Origin: Fusobacterium ulcerans ATCC 49185
GTDB lineage: Bacteria; Fusobacteriota; Fusobacteriia; Fusobacteriales; Fusobacteriaceae
Length of the DNA stretch: 64,000 nucleotides
Reading direction: 5' to 3'
Assembly (NCBI RefSeq): GCF_900683735.1
Contig: NZ_LR215979.1
Coordinates: 372,001-436,000 of the forward strand
Under the pieces are notes generated by a model that worked only from the letters and a program-made list of their open reading frames with translations, was not told the origin of the DNA and searched no databases. A program made the position numbers and the translations under genes. This document shows positions 8,722 through 17,305 of this stretch, in pieces (position 1 is the first letter of the stretch; each line of letters begins with the position of its first letter).

Positions 8722-8736
8722 TTCTCAAAATAAGAA
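8722..8736. promoter_or_regulatory. Palindromic regulator site 2
   Basis: TTCTCAAAATAAGAA, a one-arm variant of site 1, starting exactly 20 bases after it, i.e. about two helical turns away and on the same DNA face. Confidence 0.6.
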
Positions 8737-8790
8737 ACTAAAGTAAGTACTATTTAAATATAAAATAAGAGAAAATTCATATAATATATA

Positions 8791-8805
8791 TTCTCAAAGT
8801 GAGAA
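8791..8805. promoter_or_regulatory. Palindromic regulator site 3
   Basis: TTCTCAAAGTGAGAA, identical to site 1, 89 bases further from the sigma-54-like promoter and about 100 bases upstream of the porin promoter. Confidence 0.65.
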
Positions 8806-8906
8806 AAATATTGATATATTATGGTAAAATAAAATTTTATTTTTCCAATTTTATGTTTTTATAATGTTGCTATAGTGAAAGAATATGTATAAAAAAATAT
8901 ATTTCA

Positions 8907-8935
8907 TTCACAATTTATTCATAATTCCATATTAT
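8907..8935 (+). promoter_or_regulatory. Probable promoter of the porin gene
   Basis: TTCACA (8907-8912), 17-base spacer, TATTAT (8930-8935). CTATAGTG at 8870 and the CACTATAA/TTATAGTG inverted repeat at 8941-8965 flank it. The predicted transcript carries a leader of about 145 bases. Confidence 0.5.
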
Positions 8936-9090
8936 ATTATCACTATAAAAGAAAAAGTTATAGTGCTAATTTTTCTTGGTTTAAAGGTGAGGCAGTGATG
9001 AACTTCCCAGATGATAACTGCCTTAAGTAAATTATTATTATGCTAATAGGCATATATAATTTAATATAAAAAAGTACAGGGGGTATTTTT

Positions 9091-10194
9091 ATGAAAAAAT
9101 CTTTATTATTAGTTAGTGCATTTTTAGCAGTAGCAGCAATGGCTCAAGCTAAAGAAATTGTACCTGCTCCAGTTGTAACAGAGGAAGCACCAGTACAAGT
9201 TGTAGAAAAAGAAGTTATTGTCTACAGAGATAAACCTGAAGTATTCAGACCAAATGGTTATGTAAATTTACATTATAAATATTATGGTGATGCTGAAGAG
9301 TTGAACTATAAGAATGATGGAAAAAATAATAACTATGGAAGAGTTGAATTAAAAGGTAAAATTAACATGACTGAAAACCAAGCTTTGGAATACAGAATAA
9401 GAGATTATAACAGCTGGAATTCAACAGGAAATGATGAAGATAAAGGAATGAATGGAACAGAAGCAAGATTCAGATATTTCTATAATCATGGAAATTTAGG
9501 AGATTCTAAAGTAAACCTTACTTCAAGAATTCATTATCAAGATAATGGACAAGATGATGATTCTCAAGAATTACAATACCAAGCAAGATTCAATTTTGCT
9601 GACTATATGTTCAATAATGATTTTGTAAAAACTACAGACTTTGTAGTAGCTCCAAAATATGGATATACTTGGGCTGCAAACAATGATGATTATGACAATC
9701 AATTAGGTGTAGACTTATATACAATGCACGAATTTCCATTAGGATTCTCATTTGAATTTAATGTATACGCAACTCAACATTTCTATGGAAAAGACCAAAA
9801 AACTGGAACAAACAGCACAGTAGATGATAACTTTGGAGTAGATGTAGAGGCATACTTATATAATACTACTAACTTATATTCAAATGGAAAACTTAATGTA
9901 GATTTCTATTTTGAAGGTGGATTTGATCCATATTCTTGGAATTCAGAAAATGTTCTTGCAAGAGAATATAGAGATAATAACTTTAATGTCACAGCAGATA
10001 AAACAACATATGAAGATTCAAAATATAGATTATATGCTTGGCCTCAAATAATTACTTCATACAATGTAACTGATTCATTTAAAACTTATGTATCTCTAGG
10101 AGCAGAATACACAAATGGTTATAAATATGAAAGTGATGCACAAGATTGGAGATGGCAGCCAGTTGCTGTAGTAGGATTTACAACTACATTCTAA
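9091..10194 (+). CDS. FomA-like major outer-membrane porin
   Basis: A 367-residue outer-membrane beta-barrel protein. A signal peptide (MKKSLLLVSAFLAVAAMAQA) is followed by KEIVPAP and an acidic proline/valine linker, as in fusobacterial FomA-family porins. The rest is rich in alternating aromatic/polar strands, and the last residue is Phe (GFTTTF), the usual BAM-recognised end. Codon usage is highly biased, as expected for an abundant protein. It has a long structured leader, a strong AGGGGG ribosome site and its own terminator. A two-component system lies directly downstream and could regulate it, but that is inference. Confidence 0.88.
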   Translation: MKKSLLLVSAFLAVAAMAQAKEIVPAPVVTEEAPVQVVEKEVIVYRDKPEVFRPNGYVNLHYKYYGDAEELNYKNDGKNNNYGRVELKGKINMTENQALEYRIRDYNSWNSTGNDEDKGMNGTEARFRYFYNHGNLGDSKVNLTSRIHYQDNGQDDDSQELQYQARFNFADYMFNNDFVKTTDFVVAPKYGYTWAANNDDYDNQLGVDLYTMHEFPLGFSFEFNVYATQHFYGKDQKTGTNSTVDDNFGVDVEAYLYNTTNLYSNGKLNVDFYFEGGFDPYSWNSENVLAREYRDNNFNVTADKTTYEDSKYRLYAWPQIITSYNVTDSFKTYVSLGAEYTNGYKYESDAQDWRWQPVAVVGFTTTF

Positions 10195-10232
10195 TAAAAT
10201 AACTTTCATTATATGAAAGATGATTAATAAGA

Positions 10233-10275
10233 AAACCGATTTCTGCTGAAATTCAGGAATCGGTTTTTATTTTAT
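10233..10275 (+). terminator. Rho-independent terminator of the porin gene
   Basis: A 13-base arm starting AAACCGAT (10233-10245) pairs with its partner ending ATCGGTTT (10254-10266), followed by a T-rich run. One G-T wobble. Confidence 0.93.
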
Positions 10276-10321
10276 TTAAAAATAAAATAGCAAGTATTAG
10301 CTTTTTAATAATTTTTTTATA

Positions 10322-10330
10322 TGATATAAT
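10322..10330 (+). promoter_or_regulatory. Extended -10 promoter of the two-component operon
   Basis: TGATATAAT, a perfect extended -10 element 36 bases before the response-regulator GTG. No good -35 box is visible. Confidence 0.6.
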
Positions 10331-10365
10331 TAGGAAACAAGACTTTTTTGGTTGATGGAGGAATT

Positions 10366-11028
10366 GTGAAAAAGATTCTGATAGTAGAAGATGAGAAAGA
10401 AATAAGAAATATTTTAAAGGTATATCTGCTGACAGCGGGATATGAAGTAACAGAAGCAGCTGATGGAGAAGAGGCAATGAAGATTTTTTATGAGAAGCCT
10501 TTTGATCTTGTAGTATTAGATATAATGCTTCCTAAAAAAGATGGGTGGAGTATATGCCGTGAAATAAAAGAATATAGCTCTGTTCCAGTGATAATCATAA
10601 CAGCAAGGGATAATGAGAATGATGAAGTATTTGGTTTTGAAATAGGAGCAGACGACTATATAACAAAACCTTTTAGCAATAAAGTATTTTTAGCAAGAGT
10701 AAAGACAGTTTTAAAAAATAAAACTATTATTAATAATAGTAATGAAATAGAAATAGGAAAACTTAAAATAAATGATGTTTCTCATAATGTAACTAAAGAA
10801 GGAAAAAATTTAGATCTTGCTCCTAAAGAATATGAAATACTAATGTACTTTATAAAAAATAAAAATATAGCTTTAAGCAGAGAAAAAATGCTTACAGAGA
10901 TATGGGGATATGGTTTTGTTGGAAATGATAGAACAATAGATGTTCATATAAAAAATCTCAGGAAAAAAATTGGAGGAGAATATATTAAAACTATAAGAAG
11001 TGTTGGTTATAAATTTGAAATAAAATAA
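10366..11028 (+). CDS. OmpR/PhoB-family response regulator
   Basis: A 220-residue response regulator. The receiver domain has the acidic pocket in VEDE, the phospho-acceptor Asp52 (VVLDIMLP) and the conserved Lys in ITKPF. A C-terminal winged-helix domain (about residues 125-220) ends in RTIDVHIKNLRKKI..IRSVGYKF, the OmpR-type signature. I chose the GTG at 10366 because GGAGG lies just before it and the protein then begins with the canonical KKILIVEDE. An extended -10 promoter (TGATATAAT) lies at 10322. The partner kinase follows after 21 bases. Confidence 0.93.
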   Translation: MKKILIVEDEKEIRNILKVYLLTAGYEVTEAADGEEAMKIFYEKPFDLVVLDIMLPKKDGWSICREIKEYSSVPVIIITARDNENDEVFGFEIGADDYITKPFSNKVFLARVKTVLKNKTIINNSNEIEIGKLKINDVSHNVTKEGKNLDLAPKEYEILMYFIKNKNIALSREKMLTEIWGYGFVGNDRTIDVHIKNLRKKIGGEYIKTIRSVGYKFEIK

Positions 11029-11049
11029 AGAAAAGGAATATGATTATTT

Positions 11050-12420
11050 ATGAAGAAGATTTTCTATAAGATATTTTTAATACTTGTTATAGTCACATAT
11101 ATGCCTCTTTTTATAATATATGGATTTCATACTTTGTATGTTAATGATTATATTAAAAATGAAAAAGCTAGGGAATTGAAAGAAATAACTGAATTTGTAA
11201 ATATAAATTCGTTTTCAGATGAATATAAGAAAAAAATAGAACAAACAGAAAATATAAAAGTTGATATTGTAGACTTATCAATTGATAAACCAAAAACTTA
11301 TGTTTTTGAATATCTAAATAATAGAGATCTTAAAATTGATTTAGAAAGTATGCATATTAATGAAATTGCTGTAAGATATGTAAAAAAAACACATCTTTTA
11401 AATAATATATATATTATCAAGAAAGTAGATAAAGAGAAATATATTTTGATATCATCATTAATGGTAATACCTGAAGTAATAAACCGTATAATTTTATCTG
11501 CATATTTTTATGTGACACTTCTTATTATTCCAGTTGTACTTATACTGGCATATTTTATTTCCAAAAAAATGTCAGGTCCTATAATACTTTTAGAGGAAGT
11601 ATCAAAAAAAATATCAAATCTTGATTTTTCAAAAACTATTGAATTTAAAAGTGATGATGAACTTACAAGAATTGGGAAAAATATAAACACTATGGCACAG
11701 GCCTTAAAAAATAATATAGATGAACTTAATACAGTAAATAAACAATTAAAAAAAGAACTTGAGACCAATGAAAATCTTATGAATTCAATAAGTCATGAAC
11801 TTAAAACTCCTATTGCTATTATAAATGGATATATTGAAATGCTTCAAGATAAAATGATTAGAGATCCTAAAGAAATAGAAAAAATATATTCAGTTATGTT
11901 TGATGAAGGTATTCACCTTAATAAGATGATTAAAGATTTAAATTCTTATCGTAGATATGAAGCTAATTTCTTTGAAATAGAAAAAAAAGAGATAAAAATA
12001 AAAGAGTTTATAGAGGGGATTTTAAATAAGTATAGACTTGATATAGAAGAAAGGAAGATAAGTCTTACTATAAATATGGAAGATGGAATAATTATAGAAG
12101 ACTTAGGAAAACTCTCAATTATATTGAATAATCTTTTAACTAATGCAATTACATATACAGACTGCAGAGGGATAATAGAAATAAGCTATAAAAATAAAAA
12201 TTTAAAGATTTCAAATAGTGCAGATGATATTTCAGAAGAAAAATTTGAGAAAATTTTTCAGCCTTTTTATAAAATAGATTCTTCAAGAAATAGAAAATAT
12301 GGTGGAACAGGATTAGGGCTTTCTATTGTAAAAAATATTTTAGAACTTCTTCAGCTCAAATATAGTATGAAATTTGAAAAGGAGAGAGGGTTTTTTATAT
12401 TCAATATAGAGTTTAATTAA
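11050..12420 (+). CDS. Sensor histidine kinase
   Basis: A 456-residue membrane sensor kinase. One helix at about residues 8-27 and another at 148-170 flank a periplasmic domain of about 120 residues with no recognisable fold. A HAMP linker follows (about 172-225), then the HisKA domain with phospho-acceptor His249 (SISHELKTP) and an ATPase domain with N-box (LTNAI) and GGTGLGLSIVK. It is co-transcribed with the response regulator and ends at the hairpin 12430-12469. The signal is unknown. Confidence 0.92.
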   Translation: MKKIFYKIFLILVIVTYMPLFIIYGFHTLYVNDYIKNEKARELKEITEFVNINSFSDEYKKKIEQTENIKVDIVDLSIDKPKTYVFEYLNNRDLKIDLESMHINEIAVRYVKKTHLLNNIYIIKKVDKEKYILISSLMVIPEVINRIILSAYFYVTLLIIPVVLILAYFISKKMSGPIILLEEVSKKISNLDFSKTIEFKSDDELTRIGKNINTMAQALKNNIDELNTVNKQLKKELETNENLMNSISHELKTPIAIINGYIEMLQDKMIRDPKEIEKIYSVMFDEGIHLNKMIKDLNSYRRYEANFFEIEKKEIKIKEFIEGILNKYRLDIEERKISLTINMEDGIIIEDLGKLSIILNNLLTNAITYTDCRGIIEISYKNKNLKISNSADDISEEKFEKIFQPFYKIDSSRNRKYGGTGLGLSIVKNILELLQLKYSMKFEKERGFFIFNIEFN

Positions 12421-12429
12421 AATATAAAA

Positions 12430-12475
12430 AAGAAGCTTGCTTGATAGAAAAATTTTGGCAGAGCTTCTTTTTTTA
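12430..12475. terminator. Bidirectional terminator
   Basis: AAGAAGCT (12430-12437) and AGCTTCTT (12462-12469) pair across a 24-base loop; a T-run follows on the right, and A-rich sequence on the left gives a T-run on the other strand. It separates the convergent kinase and exporter genes. Confidence 0.75.
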
Positions 12476-12970
12476 TTAGAACTTATTTATTTGCTTTTTT
12501 AATTTTACAGAATTTCTCAAATTTATTTTTTTCTTTATTTTATTATATCTCCTTATTTTATAATATATTTGAGAAAAAGTAGAAACTAATACTATTCCAA
12601 CTGTAATAGCAACTGTAATAAGAATAGTTTCAGTTCCCTTTGCTACAGCTTCTTCTATCTTATTTTCAACTAAATAAGACATTGTAAAATACACTCCGCT
12701 TCCAGGTACCAGTGGGATAAGACTGGCTATTAAAGTAGAAGTAACAGGTGTTTTTAAAAATCTGGCAATTATCTCAGAATAAATAGTAATAGCAATAGAA
12801 GAATATAAAAATGATGCTGGAATAGAACTTCCATTATATTTAAAGAAAATATATACAGCCCAGCCTAATGCTCCGCCAGCACTTGCACAGAATAATTTTT
12901 TTCCTTTAAGATTGAATATAATACCAAAAGCAAAAGTACTTGCAGCAGCCCATAAAATTTCTAACAGCAT
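12476..12970 (-). CDS. Threonine/serine exporter family, small subunit (YjjB-like, ThrE_2/DUF3815)
   Basis: A 164-residue membrane protein with about four or five hydrophobic helices and the LIPGSGVYFTM-like motif (LVPGSGVYF). It matches the C-terminal half of ThrE-type exporters. ATG at 12970 follows GGGGG at eight bases; it begins one base after the stop codon of the larger subunit gene, so translation is coupled. In E. coli the YjjP/YjjB pair exports succinate; other ThrE proteins export threonine and serine. The substrate here is unknown. Confidence 0.82.
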   Translation of the reverse strand: MLLEILWAAASTFAFGIIFNLKGKKLFCASAGGALGWAVYIFFKYNGSSIPASFLYSSIAITIYSEIIARFLKTPVTSTLIASLIPLVPGSGVYFTMSYLVENKIEEAVAKGTETILITVAITVGIVLVSTFSQIYYKIRRYNKIKKKINLRNSVKLKKQINKF

Positions 12971-12971
12971 T

Positions 12972-13727
12972 TTATATACCCCCAAATCTTACAAGAATAA
13001 ATAGTGCAAATCCAGTGCCTATAGCTAAAGCTGCTCCTACCAGAAAGGCTTCTACAGCACGAGATATTCCTGAAAGAAGATCTCCAGCTACTAGATCTCT
13101 TATAGCATTTGTGAGGGCTATTCCAGGAACAAGGAGCATGATAGCACCAATGATTGAATAGGAAACTGTATCTGTGAAACCAATTTTATATGAAAGATAA
13201 GAGCAGATTGTACAAATAAATCCTCCCAAAGTATTTATGAAGAAACTATTTGACTGAAGCTTTGTAGCAAAATCTGATATTACAAATATAAGACCTCCAC
13301 TTATAAAAGCACAGCAGGCATCATTAAATTTTCCTTTAAAAAGAAGTGCAAAAGAAAAAGCTCCAAAACAGTAAGCTAAAAAATACATATATTTTTTATA
13401 AGGAACTTCTTTATCTATTATATTTATATTTTTAGCAAAATCATCAAAAGAGTATTTTTTTATATCTCTTACTAATTGATTTATACTATGAACTTTATTT
13501 AAATTAGTTGTTCTGTTTGGAACTCTTTCCACAGAACAGAAAAGTTCTCCTTTGTAGTTTCTTACAGAGGTAATAATACAAGTTATAGAAACAAAACATT
13601 GAGCATTCAGCCCATAATGCCTGCATATTCTATTTATTATATCTTCCACTCTATAAGTTTCAGCACCACTTTGTAATGCTATTTTCCCTACTAAGTTAGC
13701 TAATACGAGAACCTTGTTTTCATTCAT
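12972..13727 (-). CDS. Threonine/serine exporter family, large subunit (YjjP-like, ThrE/DUF1212)
   Basis: A 251-residue protein with a hydrophilic N-terminal domain (about residues 1-115, SGAETYRVEDIINRIC) and about five C-terminal helices, including LLVPGIALTNAIRDLVAGDLLSG, the signature loop of the DUF1212/ThrE family. It pairs with the small subunit encoded directly downstream to form a split ThrE-type exporter. ATG at 13727 follows GGAGG. The tRNA methyltransferase gene ends 32 bases upstream on the same strand, so the three genes may be one operon. Confidence 0.85.
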   Translation of the reverse strand: MNENKVLVLANLVGKIALQSGAETYRVEDIINRICRHYGLNAQCFVSITCIITSVRNYKGELFCSVERVPNRTTNLNKVHSINQLVRDIKKYSFDDFAKNINIIDKEVPYKKYMYFLAYCFGAFSFALLFKGKFNDACCAFISGGLIFVISDFATKLQSNSFFINTLGGFICTICSYLSYKIGFTDTVSYSIIGAIMLLVPGIALTNAIRDLVAGDLLSGISRAVEAFLVGAALAIGTGFALFILVRFGGI

Positions 13728-13759
13728 AAAATCTTCCTCCCCAAGAATGAAAATATAAA

Positions 13760-14494
13760 TTATTTAAACATTTCTAAAACTTCAGAAGAATATTGTCCAT
13801 TGCTATCATGAGTGAATAATGGGGGCAGTATTCTAAGTCCAGGCTTGCCATATTTGATTCCTTCTAGTAATAATATTTTTCCCTCTTTATCATTTTTAGA
13901 GTGACAAAACTGAATTCTCTTAGGTTCAATAAGATGTTTTTTCATAAGTTCGATTATTTCAATAAGTCTGTCTACTCTATGAACAAGAACAAAATATCCC
14001 TTATCTTTTAATAAACCAGCAGCAGTTTCTATAAGAGTATCAAGTGTAATAGATATTTCATGTCTTGCCAGTGTTAATTGTGTAAGGTCATTTAAAAGTT
14101 CTTCGTTGCCGTTAAATTTAAAAAATGGAGGATTTGAAACTACCATATCTAGAGTATGGGTAGTGAAATATTTTCTCCAGTTTTTCATGTCATCATTAAT
14201 AATAGTAATTTGATCTTCAAGGTTATTAAGTTTTACATTTCTTCTTGCAAGGTCACTTGATATTTCCTGTATTTCAATTCCTGTTATTTTTGCTTTGGTT
14301 TTTTTAGAAAGAAAAAGTGGAATAGCTCCATTTCCAGTTCCTAAATCCACAATATTATTAATATTTTTAGTAATAGATGCAAATTCTGAGATAAGAAGTG
14401 AATCCAAAGAAAAAGCGAAGTGATCAGTTCTTTGGATTATTTTCATATCTTTTTTTAAAAGGTCTATAATAGTTTCAAATTCGTTAGTGATCAT
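13760..14494 (-). CDS. trmN6: tRNA1(Val) (adenine(37)-N6)-methyltransferase (TrmN6/YfiC-like)
   Basis: A 244-residue class I SAM-dependent methyltransferase. The SAM-binding motif is VDLGTGNGAIPL (about residues 49-60) and the catalytic motif is NPPF (121-124), typical of N6-adenine methyltransferases. The whole layout, including the N-terminal QRTDHFAFSLDSLLISEF segment that is a hallmark of the family, matches YfiC/TrmN6, which methylates A37 in tRNA1(Val). ATG follows GGGAGGG. The specific tRNA substrate is inferred from the family. Confidence 0.82.
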   Translation of the reverse strand: MITNEFETIIDLLKKDMKIIQRTDHFAFSLDSLLISEFASITKNINNIVDLGTGNGAIPLFLSKKTKAKITGIEIQEISSDLARRNVKLNNLEDQITIINDDMKNWRKYFTTHTLDMVVSNPPFFKFNGNEELLNDLTQLTLARHEISITLDTLIETAAGLLKDKGYFVLVHRVDRLIEIIELMKKHLIEPKRIQFCHSKNDKEGKILLLEGIKYGKPGLRILPPLFTHDSNGQYSSEVLEMFK

Positions 14495-14565
14495 AATATG
14501 TTTTTCCCTCCCATTGCATTATATCAAATTTAATTATAAATTAAAATTAGAATTTTAAGAAGAGA

Positions 14566-14604
14566 AAAAAAGAGCAGCTGAAAGGTAATTTACAGCTGCT
14601 TCTT
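14566..14604 (-). terminator. Terminator of the GntP permease gene
   Basis: AGCAGCTG (14573-14580) and CAGCTGCT (14593-14600) form the stem; read leftward, TCTTTTTTTCTCT follows. Confidence 0.85.
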
Positions 14605-14630
14605 ATCAATATTTTGTATTCAATTCTAAA

Positions 14631-15947
14631 TTATACTATTCCCATCATTCCTAAAATTATAGCTGCAGCCAATGCGATTAGAGGAATAACACAAGTAACC
14701 ATTCCAATATCATTGTATGAATCTTTGTGAGTCATACCAGTAACTGCCAGAAGAGTTATAACAGCACCACAATGAGGAAGTGAATCTAATCCACCAGAAG
14801 CTATTGTAGCTATTCTATGAAAAGCTTCAACACTTATTCCTTGAGATGCAGCTATTGCCATATATTGAGGTCCAAGAGCTTCCAAAGCTATTCCCATACC
14901 TCCTGAAGATGAACCAGTAGCTCCTGCAAGAAGAGTTATAGCTAAGGCTTCTGAGATTAAAGGACTTGCATCTATTCCAAGAAGTTTATCAGTAAGTACT
15001 TGGAATCCTGGAACAGCTCTTACTACTCCACCAAATCCAACAGCAGCAGCAGTATTAAGTATTGCTATTACTGAACCATTTCCACCTTCATTTAATGCTT
15101 TGATAAAGAATTTAGATTTTTTTAAATTTAATAGAGCAACAATTATGTTTCCACATAAAAGTGATAAAATACTTGCTGGTGTTATAGCCATACCAGCTTT
15201 TTTACTTAGTATATAAAGAACAAGAACTACTGTGATAAGAGGAACTAAAGAAAGATATTCATTAGGAAGATCTCCTTCTTCTTCTTTTACACTGTTAGAT
15301 GGTTCAATAAAACGCTCTCCAGCTTTTACTAATTTTTCCTGTTTCCAATATAGATATAAATATCCACATATAAGCATTATTAATCCAGCAACTATTCCCA
15401 TAATAGGAGCAGCATAAGGTGTAGTATTGAAATATCTTCCAGCAATTATATTATTTAATTGAGGACTTCCTGGAAAAGCTGTCATAGTGAAAGTAAATGC
15501 ACCAAGTGCAATAGCACCAGGGATCAGTTTTCTTGGCAGATCAGCTTCTCTAAAAAGAGATATAGCAAGTGGGTATATAGCAAATACTACAACAAAAAGG
15601 CTTACTCCTCCATAAGTAAGAACAGCACAACTTACAACAACTCCAAGGAGAGCTCTTTTAGCTCCAACAAATTTTACAAGGAGATGTGCAACTGCACGAG
15701 CTGCTCCAGTGACATCCATCATTTTTCCAAAAACTGCTCCTAGAAAGAACAGAGGAAACCATGATTTAGTAAATCCAGCTAAAGAACCCATATAATTTTC
15801 AGTATATGACTCCAGTAAAACTTGTCCATTAAATCCAAATCCATATAAAGCAACAACGATAGCTGAAAGTGGAGCTACCCATATAATAGAATATCCCTTA
15901 TATGAAAGAAAAACTAATAATAATAAACCTAAAAGTATACCCAGCAT
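14631..15947 (-). CDS. GntP-family permease (gluconate / 3-hydroxybutyrate type)
   Basis: A 438-residue integral membrane protein with about twelve helices. It contains the GntP-family features GGVSLFVVVFAIYPLA and HCGAVITLLAVTGMTHKDSYNDIGMVT near the C-terminus. The family includes gluconate permeases and D-3-hydroxybutyrate permeases. It has its own promoter (16055-16083) preceded by a LysR-type palindrome at about -65 and a terminator downstream. No sugar-acid kinase is nearby, while CoA-transferase and crotonyl-CoA-reducing genes follow at 17.4-22.9 kb, so a short hydroxy-acid or keto-acid is a more likely substrate than gluconate. Confidence 0.88.
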   Translation of the reverse strand: MLGILLGLLLLVFLSYKGYSIIWVAPLSAIVVALYGFGFNGQVLLESYTENYMGSLAGFTKSWFPLFFLGAVFGKMMDVTGAARAVAHLLVKFVGAKRALLGVVVSCAVLTYGGVSLFVVVFAIYPLAISLFREADLPRKLIPGAIALGAFTFTMTAFPGSPQLNNIIAGRYFNTTPYAAPIMGIVAGLIMLICGYLYLYWKQEKLVKAGERFIEPSNSVKEEEGDLPNEYLSLVPLITVVLVLYILSKKAGMAITPASILSLLCGNIIVALLNLKKSKFFIKALNEGGNGSVIAILNTAAAVGFGGVVRAVPGFQVLTDKLLGIDASPLISEALAITLLAGATGSSSGGMGIALEALGPQYMAIAASQGISVEAFHRIATIASGGLDSLPHCGAVITLLAVTGMTHKDSYNDIGMVTCVIPLIALAAAIILGMMGIV

Positions 15948-16054
15948 ATATTTTCCTCCCTAAATTTTTTTTACTCTTCATGATTTTTTAAAGCAACAAA
16001 TTAGAACAAAACTTATAATTAATATACAAAATGGTCTGATAGTTTTATGCTAAA

Positions 16055-16083
16055 ATTATATTCTAATAAATCATCAAAGTAAA
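16055..16083 (-). promoter_or_regulatory. Promoter of the GntP permease gene
   Basis: Read leftward: TTTACT (16083-16078), 17-base spacer, TATAAT (16060-16055). The predicted start point is near 16048. The LysR-type palindrome at 16104-16122 is centred about 65 bases upstream, the usual position of a LysR recognition site. Confidence 0.65.
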
Positions 16084-16103
16084 ATACTAGAATTTCATTT
16101 GCT

Positions 16104-16122
16104 GTATGAAAAAAAATCATAC
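16104..16122. promoter_or_regulatory. LysR-type operator A (permease promoter)
   Basis: GTATGA-N7-TCATAC, a perfect 6-bp inverted repeat whose spacer is seven A residues. It is preceded by TGCT. The same element recurs at 17153. Confidence 0.7.
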
Positions 16123-16159
16123 AAAGTTATAAAAATGAAATTAAGGGGGTTAAATGAAA

Positions 16160-17041
16160 TTATAAATCTATATTTTTTACAAACTCTATAAAAAGTTTTA
16201 TAGCTTTGGATACATATTTATCTTTTCTTACAATAAGTGCTACATTCCATGGAAATTCAGGTTCTTTAATGGTTAAAAGTCTAATATTTTTAGAGTGGAA
16301 TTTACTAAGTATAGGTCTAGGAAGTATGCTTATTCCCTGATTGAGAGCCACCATTTCCGCAATGAAATCCCATTGTGAGCTAGTGCAAATGATGTTTGGT
16401 TCAAACCCTGCCTTAGAACATAAAGCTTTTATTCTGTCATGGAGCATATATGTTTCATTTAAGATGATGAGAGGTTCATCCTTTATTTCTGCCATAGCAA
16501 CTTCTTTTTTAGAAGCTAAAGGGTGCTTTTTGTGGACAACAACAACATTGTCTGACATAAATACAGGAGTTATATTAAAATCTTGAGAGGAGAAAGGAAG
16601 AATAACAACACCAATATCTATCTCTCCTTTTTCAACTTTATCTTTAACAGTATTAGCTCCAGCTTCAATAACGCTTAGATTGATATTCTTATACATATTT
16701 CTAAATTCTTGAATAGTAGATGTAAAATATATAGTACTTATTACTGGAGGTACTCCCACTTTAATATTTCCTTTTTCCAGACTTATACTATCTTGCAGCT
16801 TAGTAAGCTGTTCATTGATAACTTTTAAAGCAATAGTACCATTTTCATAAAGAAGCTGTCCCTCTGGAGTTAGTTTGAAGCTTTTGGATGTTCTGTCAAT
16901 TAAAATAATATCTAATTCATTTTCAAAAGTTTTTATAGCCTTACTTAAAGCAGATTGGCATATATATAACTTTTTAGAAGCGTTTGTAAAGCTTTCCTGT
17001 CTAGCTATCTCTACAAAGTAATTCAAAAGTTTTATATTAAT
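16160..17041 (-). CDS. LysR-family transcriptional regulator, probable ATT start codon
   Basis: A 293-residue LysR regulator: N-terminal winged helix (FTNASKKLYICQSALSKAIKTFE) and a C-terminal substrate-binding domain. The open frame extends upstream to a TTG at 17062, but GGAGGGG (17054-17048) lies inside that extension. Six bases after this ribosome site is ATT (17041), and starting there gives I/M-NIKLLNYF, which aligns exactly with MNIRHLHIF of the LysR protein at 35309-36187. No ATG, GTG or TTG is suitably placed, so I annotate an ATT start. It lies between the permease and the CoA-transferase genes and probably controls both through GTATGA-N7-TCATAC sites. Confidence 0.85.
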   Translation of the reverse strand: MNIKLLNYFVEIARQESFTNASKKLYICQSALSKAIKTFENELDIILIDRTSKSFKLTPEGQLLYENGTIALKVINEQLTKLQDSISLEKGNIKVGVPPVISTIYFTSTIQEFRNMYKNINLSVIEAGANTVKDKVEKGEIDIGVVILPFSSQDFNITPVFMSDNVVVVHKKHPLASKKEVAMAEIKDEPLIILNETYMLHDRIKALCSKAGFEPNIICTSSQWDFIAEMVALNQGISILPRPILSKFHSKNIRLLTIKEPEFPWNVALIVRKDKYVSKAIKLFIEFVKNIDL

Positions 17042-17152
17042 AAGAATCCCCTCCTTTTTCAAATAATTAAAATTTAGATTTTTATAGTTTTATTTATACT
17101 TAGAGTATACCTCTCTGAGGGCAGAAAATTAAATACTTTTTTATCATATGCT

Positions 17153-17171
17153 GTATGAATTAAATTCATAA
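17153..17171. promoter_or_regulatory. LysR-type operator B
   Basis: GTATGA-N7-TCATAA, preceded by TGCT as in operator A; one mismatch in the right arm. It sits about 110 bases upstream of the LysR start codon and about 180 upstream of the CoA-transferase start point. Confidence 0.65.
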
Positions 17172-17305
17172 AAGAAAAAAGAATAATATATAAAAGTTAT
17201 CCACAACTCAAGTATTATAACATAATTTTATAAAATAAAAAATTCTCTCCAGTGAAGAAAAAAATATTTATAAAAAGAATAGCAATTTATTTTTGGATAC
17301 ATCTA

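Larger units (their letters stand above)
8560..9090. promoter_or_regulatory. Divergent control region between the hydrolase/AGCS operon and the porin gene
   Basis: No protein gene longer than ten codons is visible in these 531 bases. The region holds, from left to right: a sigma-54-like promoter facing left (8603-8618), three TTCTCA-N3-TGAGAA-type palindromes (8702-8805), a sigma-70-like promoter facing right (8907-8935), a CACTATAA/TTATAGTG inverted repeat (8941-8965), and a hairpin with a ten-codon reading frame in the porin mRNA leader (8990-9030). Confidence 0.6.

Noticed and set aside
15459-15743. Rightward reading frame rich in Ser, Lys and Cys opposite the GntP permease
   Set aside because: It is antisense to a well-supported membrane protein gene, and its composition is that of a shadow frame.
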